Shown: positions 23,654 to 30,400 of the stretch, one piece after another
Position numbering within the stretch: position 1 is the first letter of the stretch
Layout of the letters: each line of letters starts with the position of its first letter
Source of the DNA: Mucinivorans sp036654415
Lineage (GTDB): Bacteria; Bacteroidota; Bacteroidia; Bacteroidales; Rikenellaceae
Length of the DNA stretch: 35,143 nucleotides
NCBI GenBank assembly: GCA_036654415.1
Contig: JAVVSB010000019.1
Span: 1 to 35,143 of the forward strand
Reading direction: 5' to 3'
Position numbers and translations under genes: made by a program
Notes under the pieces: model-generated
Told to the model about the DNA's origin: nothing
What the model saw: only the letters and a program-made list of their open reading frames with translations
Database searches by the model: none

Positions 23654-24019
23654 ATGAAAAAAATTATTCTGGCTCTCTTGACTCTTGTATCTTTTAATTC
23701 GTGTAATATTGAAAAGTATGATTCAATGTTGACGAATATGGATGGTACAAAGTGGACCTATGTCGAAAAGCAGGCGGGCTCAACCACCTACACCAATATA
23801 GTTCAATTTGGTCTTAATGGTGCCGCCACAATGATTATTATAGAACATACGCCAGGCTATGTCGATATTGAGCAGACACTCTATGGTTGGTATCTATATG
23901 CGATGCCCGCAGGGATTATAGTGATTGAGGATAGTCGTATCCCATTTATCGTGCTTGATGGAGCTCATTTACAACTGACTATCGATGACCGTGATATTAT
24001 TATGAAGCGAAGCCGTTAA
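23654..24019 (+). CDS. Small lipoprotein of unknown function
   Basis: A 121-residue protein with a lipoprotein signal peptide (KKIILALLTLVSFNSC, lipobox Cys17). The mature part is mostly predicted beta strand: MDGTKWTYVEKQAGSTTYTN, VQFGLNGAATMIIIEHTPGY, IVIEDSRIPFIVLDGAHLQL. The layout resembles small lipocalin-like or META-type beta-barrel lipoproteins of Bacteroidota, but no family motif is definite. It should be anchored in the outer or inner membrane facing the periplasm. It has no obvious promoter of its own between the ATPase terminator and its start. Confidence 0.7.
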   Translation: MKKIILALLTLVSFNSCNIEKYDSMLTNMDGTKWTYVEKQAGSTTYTNIVQFGLNGAATMIIIEHTPGYVDIEQTLYGWYLYAMPAGIIVIEDSRIPFIVLDGAHLQLTIDDRDIIMKRSR

Positions 24020-24032
24020 GAAGTTACTCAAC

Positions 24033-24085
24033 ATCCAATCGTGCCCTTCAAAGTCCTAAGAGACTTTTGAAGGGCACGATTGGAT
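24033..24085. terminator. Long perfect inverted repeat between convergent genes
   Basis: A 20-base arm at 24033-24052 (begins ATCCAATCGTGCCC) is perfectly complementary to 24066-24085 (ends GGGCACGATTGGAT). The stem can extend inward through AGTC/GACT with a bulge. It lies between the convergent lipoprotein and PafA-like genes. No U-tract follows on either strand, so it may act as a bidirectional terminator or RNA-stabilising stem. Confidence 0.65.
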
Positions 24086-24104
24086 TTGGCCCATCTTGTG
24101 TTGG

Positions 24105-25712
24105 CTATCTGTATATATCGACTATTGGTCGGCCTGTGGCAGCGTTTGGTGGAGCGATGCCTATAATATGGGCAATTGTGGGAGCTATATCTTCGGCACT
24201 CACCTCTCTACTTACATCCTGCGTGCCAACCATTCCACCCCACCAAATAAGCGGAATATGGGTATCGTAGTTGTAGGGTGAGCCTGAGTCCGAAAGTTTG
24301 TTGTTGTCCACAGTCCATCCGGGTAGCAGATTGAGTACCACATCTCCAGAATGCCGTGGAAAGTAGCTGTTTTGAGCTCGTCCCATCACTCCGCCAGCAA
24401 AATAACCAGATGACATTGAGTGCGATGTGATGGCCTGAGCCACGCCACGAAACTGAATGGCAAAGGCGGCCACTTTGTCCTGAATATCATTTAGGTTATA
24501 CCCCTTTTCATAGATAAGTCGTCTGTCTAGGTAGATTTGGTTGTCCGAAAAGTCAAGCACCCAGCGTTGGTCCCCTCCGAGTTGTGCCCCCAGGAAGCCA
24601 TTCATTAAGATGGCAAATTGGTTGGTATCGAATCGTCCATTTGGCAGTCGACTATGGTCGGTCACAGGGTCGGCTGCTCCGTGGTCCGAGCTCACTACCA
24701 ATAGCACCTTCTCCTTGCCGAATTGTGTCTCCAAAAATTCTCTAAATGAGGCTATTTCGGCATCCATACGATAGAAGCAGTCCTCCACCTCCATGGATTG
24801 TGAGCCGTATTTTTCGCCCACTTTGCGTGATGGGTCAAAGACAATGTTGATTAAATCCGTAGCATCGTCTTTTCCTAAATTTTCGTAGATAATGGCCTGT
24901 ATGGCAAAATCGCGAAGTAGGGTATTGGCTGCTGGCGAGGTTGCCAGGCGGTCGTAGTCATATTTTTTACGTGTCAAGAAGTCGAAGTTCAAAAAGTTTG
25001 AACTGCTGTCGCGTACAATATCTCGGCTTATGATGTTGTGATAGGAGCCTGCCGCCCGTAACACTCTCCATGACTCAGAGGAGTATTTTTCGGCAACTTG
25101 TGTGGCATTGAAATCCTGTACCCATTTTGGTAGTTGCTGCATATAGTAGCTATTGCTCACAAAACGTCCATCGCGTGGGCTTACCCAGTAGGCTGCATCT
25201 GGAAGAAATCCACCGATGATAACTGCCGAGGCAGCCTCGAAGGCCACCGATATAACGCGACTCTCTGGAGACACTGTTTTAATCACGTCGCCAATTGTGC
25301 TTGCATATAGCCCTTTTGGTGAGAGTTGGGCATCTAGCTCGTCCGAGCCCACGGTGAGAACAGTGTCGTCTTTAAGCAGTTCGGTACGCTCGCCCGTGGT
25401 ATAGTTGGTGCGCCCGTTGCCTATTACGCCGTGGGTTGAGGGGTTAGCCCCTGTTGAGATAGTGGCCAACCCAGAGGGGGTCGAGGTGGTCAAGTAGTTT
25501 AGTTGTGCTCTGTCGCATGAACTTCCGTTAGTGATAAGGTAGCGAAAGCCTTTCTCCGAGAGGTTGTCTGCAAAACGTAGTAGATAGTCGTAACGCATCT
25601 GTCCCACCACAATATTAACCACAATACGAGGTTTAACGCGGTTTTCCAGCGGGGCAGCCATGGTTTGTACCACCATCAAGATAATAATAGTTAAGGAGAT
25701 TGTTTTTTTCAT
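24105..25712 (-). CDS. PafA-type alkaline phosphatase superfamily protein, probably inactive
   Basis: A 535-residue exported protein starting at MKKTISLTIIILMVVQTMAA (signal peptide). An in-frame ATG 27 bases upstream would add nine residues and is less likely. The fold matches the PafA type I phosphodiesterase family: QMRYDYLLRF, the nucleophile region YLTTSTPSGLATISTGANPS, MEVEDCFYRMDAEIASFREF, VVSSDHGAAD and SGSPYNYDTHIPLIWWGG. Thr of TSTPSG and the Asp-His of SSDHG remain, but the other zinc ligands are replaced: Gly in VVGQMR, Arg and Glu in SRKVGEKYG, Ser in DSGSPYN. The phosphate-binding Lys/Arg region reads AFEAAS. It therefore looks catalytically dead, perhaps a binding protein. It follows the GSCFA gene by 33 bases. 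Confidence 0.85.
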   Translation of the reverse strand: MKKTISLTIIILMVVQTMAAPLENRVKPRIVVNIVVGQMRYDYLLRFADNLSEKGFRYLITNGSSCDRAQLNYLTTSTPSGLATISTGANPSTHGVIGNGRTNYTTGERTELLKDDTVLTVGSDELDAQLSPKGLYASTIGDVIKTVSPESRVISVAFEAASAVIIGGFLPDAAYWVSPRDGRFVSNSYYMQQLPKWVQDFNATQVAEKYSSESWRVLRAAGSYHNIISRDIVRDSSSNFLNFDFLTRKKYDYDRLATSPAANTLLRDFAIQAIIYENLGKDDATDLINIVFDPSRKVGEKYGSQSMEVEDCFYRMDAEIASFREFLETQFGKEKVLLVVSSDHGAADPVTDHSRLPNGRFDTNQFAILMNGFLGAQLGGDQRWVLDFSDNQIYLDRRLIYEKGYNLNDIQDKVAAFAIQFRGVAQAITSHSMSSGYFAGGVMGRAQNSYFPRHSGDVVLNLLPGWTVDNNKLSDSGSPYNYDTHIPLIWWGGMVGTQDVSREVSAEDIAPTIAHIIGIAPPNAATGRPIVDIYR

Positions 25713-25745
25713 AAATTGAGTAAAAATTCTGGAGCACAAAGTTAC

Positions 25746-26669
25746 TCAAAAAACCTTAGAAAAATCTACATCTGGAAACTCCTTTTTTAAAAGTTCAATG
25801 CGTTGTTGTGTGGCCTTTTCGAAATTTTGGTACTCTTGGCTTTCAGGGTGGAGCGGACGGTGAGCCTTGTCCGAGAGTGCCTGAGCCACACGGTGGTAAA
25901 AATCAGTGGATTTTTTGTCAACACAGCAATTCAGAAAGCGTTCCCATACAATATCTTCGGCTTGTGGCGAAGGGTGCACCATGTCGCGGTCGTAGAAACG
26001 GTAGTCTCGCAGCTCATCCACCATAATTTCATAGGCTGGAAAGTAGTGGCAGTTGGAGTTCTGTGCACAGACCTGGGCCACAGCCACCCGCAAGATGGCC
26101 TTCGATAAGCAATTCTCGGTCAGCCCATCTCCCAAATGCCTCACGGGGCTCACTGAAAGTATTATGTTGGTTTGGGGATTTCTATGGGCTATGTCTGTTA
26201 TCATCTGCCTCACCTGCTCCGCCGATAGCATCCGTTGGGTAAACTCTGTGGCGGGCATTTTATGGCAGTTGGCCACCACCACCCCTGTGTGTTCGTATAT
26301 ATACGCTGTGCCCAAGGTAAGTACCATATATTGGTAGTGGGTAGGTTGCGGGCGGTTGATAATTTCCAATACTTTTTCGGCCGAAACTCCCGAAAAGCTG
26401 CCGTGGTGAAATGGAGAATGCCACATTCCATTATGGAACATTAGCTCTTGTTGGCTGTAATGATGGCCATTTTGGATATGGTCTAGGGCCATGGCTATCG
26501 AGGCTGGGTTGAACATTACACCTAATGGGTTAACCGTCACCTTAAAAGCAGTTTCTGACAACCGTCTGCCGACAACTCCAGCAAAGCACGAGCCCATGAT
26601 AAGTCCCTGTCCTTTGTGGTTAATTAGTGTGGTCAGTTGGTTGGTTGTAACTTTTGTATAGAGGTTCAT
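25746..26669 (-). CDS. GSCFA domain protein
   Basis: A 307-residue protein with the family-naming motif near the N terminus (GLIMGSCFAGVVGRRLSE, residues 23-40), then NPLGVMFNPASIA, LTLGTAYIYEH, LSVSPVRHLGDG, and DMVHPSPQAEDIVWERF near 225-245. GSCFA proteins belong to the SGNH/GDSL-like hydrolases. The Ser of GSCFA and the Asp/His of the DMVHPS block are the probable catalytic residues. The substrate is unknown. There is no signal peptide. It is upstream of the PafA-like gene and divergent from the DUF5689 lipoprotein gene (53-base gap). Confidence 0.92.
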   Translation of the reverse strand: MNLYTKVTTNQLTTLINHKGQGLIMGSCFAGVVGRRLSETAFKVTVNPLGVMFNPASIAMALDHIQNGHHYSQQELMFHNGMWHSPFHHGSFSGVSAEKVLEIINRPQPTHYQYMVLTLGTAYIYEHTGVVVANCHKMPATEFTQRMLSAEQVRQMITDIAHRNPQTNIILSVSPVRHLGDGLTENCLSKAILRVAVAQVCAQNSNCHYFPAYEIMVDELRDYRFYDRDMVHPSPQAEDIVWERFLNCCVDKKSTDFYHRVAQALSDKAHRPLHPESQEYQNFEKATQQRIELLKKEFPDVDFSKVF

Positions 26670-26693
26670 CTTACAAAATTAGAAAAAAACTAT

Positions 26694-26701
26694 TAAATTT
26701 G
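26694..26701 (+). promoter_or_regulatory. Candidate -7 box for the DUF5689 lipoprotein gene
   Basis: TAAATTTG matches TAnnTTTG, 21 bases before the chosen ATG at 26723. No good -33 box is seen at the preferred spacing. On the opposite strand a TAnnTTTG match also occurs (26674-26681), but too close to the GSCFA start to be convincing. Confidence 0.4.
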
Positions 26702-26722
26702 TACTGTTTATATTTGTTTATA

Positions 26723-27448
26723 ATGTCTCGTTGGCTTTTTATTTTTCTGTTCTATCTTGTGGGGTGCAGTCGTAGTTTTGAACCTCTGCCTGCTTCTGAC
26801 CCCATTTTGCCTATGACCACCCACTGGATTGAGCAACTCAGCTCTTTGGTGGGGCAGGGGCCAATAGGGGGGCCACTGGTTATTTGTGGTGTGGTGAGCT
26901 CATCAGACAGCTGCTCTAACTTCTATAAACAGCTTATTATAGAGGACCCCACTGGGGCCGTTGAACTCCGTATAGGCCTCTATGACCTTTGGGCCCGTTT
27001 TCATCGTTGGGATAGGGTCTCTGTCCAGTTGCAAGGACTCGCTGTTGGACGCTATCAAGGGATGTTGCAGGTGGGTTATGCTGGAGATTTTCCTGACTCT
27101 GTGGAACCAATCACCTCGTGGACTCTGTTGAACATGTTGGCTATGCCTCACGGTGTCTATGCGCCCTTGGACCCCTTAGTCCTTGATGTAGACCAGGTAA
27201 AGGCATGCCACACAGGGCTATTTGTCGAGCTATCTGGTGGCCACTTCACCCAAGGGGGGCTTAAGAGTTGGGCTGGCGAGCAACTTTACTCCACCTCTTA
27301 CGGCCACTCCATCACTGTTTTTACTAACCCCTATGCCACCTTTGCCTCAAAGTTACTACCAAAAGGTAAGGTTACCTTGCGTGGGGTAGTGACTCAATAT
27401 AAGGGGCAGTTACAGATTAAAATTTGCTCTACTGCCGATGTGTTTTAA
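26723..27448 (+). CDS. DUF5689 lipoprotein (OB-fold-like)
   Basis: A 241-residue lipoprotein: signal peptide MSRWLFIFLFYLVGC with lipobox Cys15. Residues about 50-125 match DUF5689: VICGVVSSSDSCSNFYKQLI, EDPTGAVELRIGLYDLW, DRVSVQLQGLAVGRYQGMLQ. A second beta-rich segment follows (VELSGGHFTQGG, ITVFTNPYATFASKLLP, VTLRGVVTQYKGQLQIKICS), also OB-like. The frame is open upstream to 26654, but the ATG at 26723 gives a proper lipoprotein signal. DUF5689 domains occur in surface or periplasmic Bacteroidota proteins with no defined activity. Confidence 0.85.
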   Translation: MSRWLFIFLFYLVGCSRSFEPLPASDPILPMTTHWIEQLSSLVGQGPIGGPLVICGVVSSSDSCSNFYKQLIIEDPTGAVELRIGLYDLWARFHRWDRVSVQLQGLAVGRYQGMLQVGYAGDFPDSVEPITSWTLLNMLAMPHGVYAPLDPLVLDVDQVKACHTGLFVELSGGHFTQGGLKSWAGEQLYSTSYGHSITVFTNPYATFASKLLPKGKVTLRGVVTQYKGQLQIKICSTADVF

Positions 27449-27452
27449 AAGC

Positions 27453-27490
27453 AAAAAGTCTTCAAAGAATATTACTCTTTAAAGACTTTT
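27453..27490. terminator. Bidirectional terminator between DUF5689 gene and tRNA-fMet
   Basis: AAAAGTCTTCAAAGA (27454-27468) pairs with TCTTTAAAGACTTTT (27476-27490) with one mismatch and a 7-base loop. T-runs occur at the exit on both strands, so it can end the plus-strand lipoprotein transcript and the minus-strand tRNA transcript. Confidence 0.8.
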
Positions 27491-27492
27491 AG

Positions 27493-27565
27493 TAGCGGAG
27501 GAAGGACTCGAACCTCCGACCTTTGGGTTATGAGCCCAACGAGCTGCCAACTGCTCCACTCCGCG
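27493..27565 (-). tRNA. Initiator tRNA-Met (anticodon CAT)
   Basis: On the minus strand the acceptor CGCGGAG pairs with CTCCGCT except at position 1 (C1 opposite U72), and A73 follows. The anticodon loop CTCATAA (anticodon at 27530-27532) is closed by GGG/CCC pairs. The unpaired first base pair and the three G-C pairs mark it as the formyl-methionine initiator. The T arm is GGAGGTTCGAGTCCTTC with one G-U. CCA is not encoded. It has an exact promoter and a terminator. Confidence 0.96.
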
Positions 27566-27576
27566 ATATTGTGATG

Positions 27577-27607
27577 CAAAGGTAATGCTTTTTTCCTTAA
27601 CGCCAAA
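27577..27607 (-). promoter_or_regulatory. Promoter of the initiator tRNA gene
   Basis: Read on the minus strand: TTTG (27607-27604), 19 bases, TACCTTTG (27584-27577), an exact consensus promoter 11 bases upstream of the tRNA 5' end. Confidence 0.9.
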
Positions 27608-27627
27608 TCTTTTAGATGCTTTATTCA

Positions 27628-27661
27628 AAAATAAAGGAGTCTTTAAAGACTCCTTTATTTT
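27628..27661 (-). terminator. Terminator after the ROK kinase gene
   Basis: AAAATAAAGGAGTCTTT (27628-27644) is followed directly by its exact reverse complement (27645-27661), a 34-base perfect palindrome. It starts 3 bases after the kinase stop on the minus strand and has T-rich flanks. Confidence 0.85.
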
Positions 27662-27663
27662 AA

Positions 27664-28779
27664 CTACTTAGTATCTAGTGTATTGATGGCATATGCATAA
27701 GCTCCAATACTGATGGCTCGGCTTGTACCTATCTGTGAAAAGCCAATTCCAACACGCGACATGGGGTCGTAGGTTATTTTTTCGTTTGAATTTGGTATCT
27801 GCACTTGGCGTATGTCCCCTTTGATAAACTCTTCGAGTTGTGTTGGGTCATCTAGATAGAAAGCTTTTTGCACCAATCGAGGGTAGCTTTGTCCCACAGC
27901 ATTGGTGTAGCTTGAGCGCATCTCTTCTAGCATGGCTGGAATGAACAGCTTACGTGCTCCCGACACCCCACCACCAATAACGGCCAGCCCATCTACTATT
28001 GTCAGTATATTACACATGGCATCGCCCAAGGCTTTGCCCATAAGACGGAAGGCCTCCAGTGAGGCTTCTCGGTCCCCCTCCATGGCTCCTATGCCTATTT
28101 CGTATATATCCTTTGGTGAGGGTGCTTTGTCGAAGTCAATGCCTGTTAGGGTGGCGTATTCGCGTTTTACGGCACGTATTGAGATACTCTCCTCTATATT
28201 GCAACATTGGCTGTAACGTTGGCTCATCAGCCACACCTCTGTGGCACCTGAGTTGTCGCCCAGGGCCAGCTGTCCATCGCGTACCACACCTCCGCCAAAC
28301 CCTGTACCAAGGGTGAAGCCTACTAAATTTTTGAATCTTTTTGGGCTTCCTCCTTTTTCGAGTTGGCTGTTTACCCAAGGTAAAAAGCCAGCTATGGCCT
28401 CGCCATAGGCATATAAGTCACCGTCATTGTTGATATAGACTGGAATACCAAACTCTTTAGCGAGCATGGGTCCCAAGGCTACCCCTCCCCTAAAGGCAGG
28501 CAGATTACCCAAATCGCCAATAATACCTCGAGGATAGTCAGCAGGGCCAGGGAAAGCAAAACTTATGGCTACTGGCGTCTGAGAACTCTCTTGTAGAGTG
28601 CTTCTCACAGCGTGAAAGCCGTTACGTAAATTAGCCAAGCAGAGCTCTAAATTATGAGCTGCCGAAGGCAAATGTATTGGTTCGATAATCTCCTTGCACC
28701 CTTGTACGGCACCAAAAACAAAGTTGGTTCCGCCAGCATCAAGTGTCATAACAACTCGCTCATCATCTTGAAATTTCAT
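27664..28779 (-). CDS. ROK-family sugar kinase (Bacteroidales subgroup)
   Basis: A 371-residue cytosolic ROK protein, probably phosphorylating a hexose or N-acetylhexosamine with ATP. The phosphate-binding DAGGTN lies at residues 14-19. Then come AFPGPAD, the sugar-binding loop GNLPAF, the catalytic Asp in INNDGDLYAYGEA, and LGTGFGGGVV. The usual ROK zinc motif (ExGH plus CxCGxxGC) is absent: GATEVWLMSQ is followed by CCNIEESISIRAVKREYA. The same form occurs in a Bacteroidales subgroup I recall, so this is not decay. No DNA-binding domain is present, so it is a kinase-type rather than repressor-type ROK. It follows the sulfatase by 79 bases. Confidence 0.88.
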   Translation of the reverse strand: MKFQDDERVVMTLDAGGTNFVFGAVQGCKEIIEPIHLPSAAHNLELCLANLRNGFHAVRSTLQESSQTPVAISFAFPGPADYPRGIIGDLGNLPAFRGGVALGPMLAKEFGIPVYINNDGDLYAYGEAIAGFLPWVNSQLEKGGSPKRFKNLVGFTLGTGFGGGVVRDGQLALGDNSGATEVWLMSQRYSQCCNIEESISIRAVKREYATLTGIDFDKAPSPKDIYEIGIGAMEGDREASLEAFRLMGKALGDAMCNILTIVDGLAVIGGGVSGARKLFIPAMLEEMRSSYTNAVGQSYPRLVQKAFYLDDPTQLEEFIKGDIRQVQIPNSNEKITYDPMSRVGIGFSQIGTSRAISIGAYAYAINTLDTK

Positions 28780-28825
28780 TTCCTTAAGAGGTTTTTATGG
28801 TTAAATCAATTCTTTCATCGTGCTA

Positions 28826-28833
28826 CAAATATA
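28826..28833 (-). promoter_or_regulatory. Candidate -7 box for the ROK kinase gene
   Basis: On the minus strand TATATTTG matches TAnnTTTG and lies 46 bases upstream of the kinase ATG. A GTTG lies 18 bases further upstream. It may give the kinase its own promoter within the cluster. Confidence 0.45.
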
Positions 28834-28858
28834 GTGTTTTTTAAGAAAAAACAACGCT

Positions 28859-30323
28859 TTACTTAGGATAATTATGATTTGTTGGACTGTGGCTTTCTAC
28901 TTTTTGTAGTTCCCCATTGCGGACCCACTCTGTGCCGCGCTCGGTTAGTAGAGCTATCATGCGAGTGCGCCAAAGTGCCAAGGCTCTGGTATACTCTTTA
29001 TTTTTCGATAACTCTTGGAGCTCGTGTGGGTCTTTACTCAAGTCAAAAAGTTGCTCGCTAGCCGTGTTGTAGAACCAAATATATTTCATCACTCCATCGG
29101 TTAGGGCTACCCATCCGCCAATCACTCCATAACAGGCTGAATGCTCCATCTCTATATATTCGCGCCAGTGGTGTTTGCCATTTTTAACCAATTCAAGTAA
29201 CGAGCTTCCATCCACGCACTCAGGCACATTAATCCCTGCTGCCGAGAGGAAAGTTGGCATTATATCCCGTAAATCTACACACTCCTGGCGTATTGTTCCT
29301 GCCCCCTTGTTGTGTGGAGTTTTCATTATAAATGGGATATGGCTCGACCCTTCGTAGGGGTAGGTTTTACGCCAATGGTGGTGGTCGCCCAACATATCCC
29401 CGTGGTCCGAAGTGAAGATTATCATAGAGTTCTCGTATAGCCCCTTCTCTTTCAAAGCTTTGATTACCCGTCCTATCTCCTGGTCAATAAAGGTTATCGA
29501 GGCGTAGTAGTGGGCTCTCGATTTTATGGCGTGTGGTATACCAAAGTTGCCGAAGGCTGCCGTGGGCGAAGGCTTGGCATGGCCGTACTTCTCACACCAA
29601 CCTCCAATCCATGGGGGTGCAATAGAATCTTCGGTATACATATCAATGTAACGCTGCGGTGGGTCATATGGACTATGTGGGCGGGCAAAAGAGACCTTTA
29701 AAAAGAGTGGTTTACTTTCGCAGTACTGCTCGATTTGCTCCACGGCCACCGAAGCGGTCCAGTGGGTGGGGTGCAGAGTGTCGGCTAGAGCATACCTCTT
29801 TGCATCGTGGCCATTCCAATCCAGCCCTGTGGAGTCGGGGTTTACCCCTGGAGCCACTGAGGAAAACCACTGGCGATAGTCGCTTACAAAGTCATCGCTC
29901 TCCACCCTTCCAGACTCATCAAGATACAACTTTTGAAATCCATGGCCATTACGTTGAGGCCAATAGTGCATTTTGCCCACGGCCACTGTGGCGTAACCCG
30001 CCTCATTCATCATTCGGGGCAATTCGTGGGGGTAACGTTGGGCTATCTTGTTGTTATAGCCTATCATTCCACAGTGCCATGGGGTCGCCCGTTAGCAATA
30101 CCGAACGGGCAGGCGTGCTACTGGGTGCAGCGGTGTAGGCCTTGCTAAAGAGTACCCCGTCAGCGGCCAGTAAGTCAATATTTGGGGTCAACACTGTGGA
30201 GTTAGTGGCTCCAATACAATCAAAACGGTGTTGGTCGGTCATTATCAAAATCACGTTGGGCTTCGGCTGTGCAGCGTAACTGACCACTGGTAATAGAGCC
30301 GCGGCTATCGCTAATTTTCTCAT
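28859..30323 (-). pseudogene. Ser-type sulfatase interrupted by a frameshift
   Basis: Two minus-strand frames together make one S1-family sulfatase of about 488 residues. The first (from ATG at 30323) has a signal peptide (MRKLAIAAALLPVVSYAA), the metal-binding IMTDQHRFDCIG and the active-site signature SSTPARS. Its serine would be converted to formylglycine by an anaerobic maturase. It then shifts at about 30086-30090 after LLTG. The second frame resumes with TPWHCGMIGYNNK, followed by VGKMHYW, FARPHSPYDPP and FTSDHGDMLGDHHHW. Two bases appear to be missing (GGCGCGACC expected, GGCGACC seen). A box TATTTTTG (30350-30343) precedes the start. Likely substrate: sulfated amino-sugar glycans, given the GH20 neighbour. 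Confidence 0.88.
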
Positions 30324-30400
30324 TTTTAGTTTTTGTTTGTTACAAAAATAGCTATTTTTTACCGAATAATTTTCCTCTATACAACAATAACAAATCAATC

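Noticed and set aside
26654..26722. Upstream extension of the DUF5689 lipoprotein gene
   Set aside because: It would bury the lipoprotein signal behind 23 residues and overlap the divergent GSCFA start.
27664..28779. ROK protein as a degenerate enzyme because its zinc motif is missing
   Set aside because: The same motif-less sequence pattern is typical of a Bacteroidales ROK subgroup, and the ATP-binding and catalytic Asp motifs are intact.
30054..30120. Programmed ribosomal frameshift in the sulfatase
   Set aside because: No slippery heptamer or downstream stimulatory structure is visible, and the sulfatase family does not use frameshifting. A two-base deletion or sequencing error is simpler.
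28879..30148. Plus-strand ORFs opposite the sulfatase
   Set aside because: They are antisense shadows of the sulfatase reading frames with no domain features or promoters.
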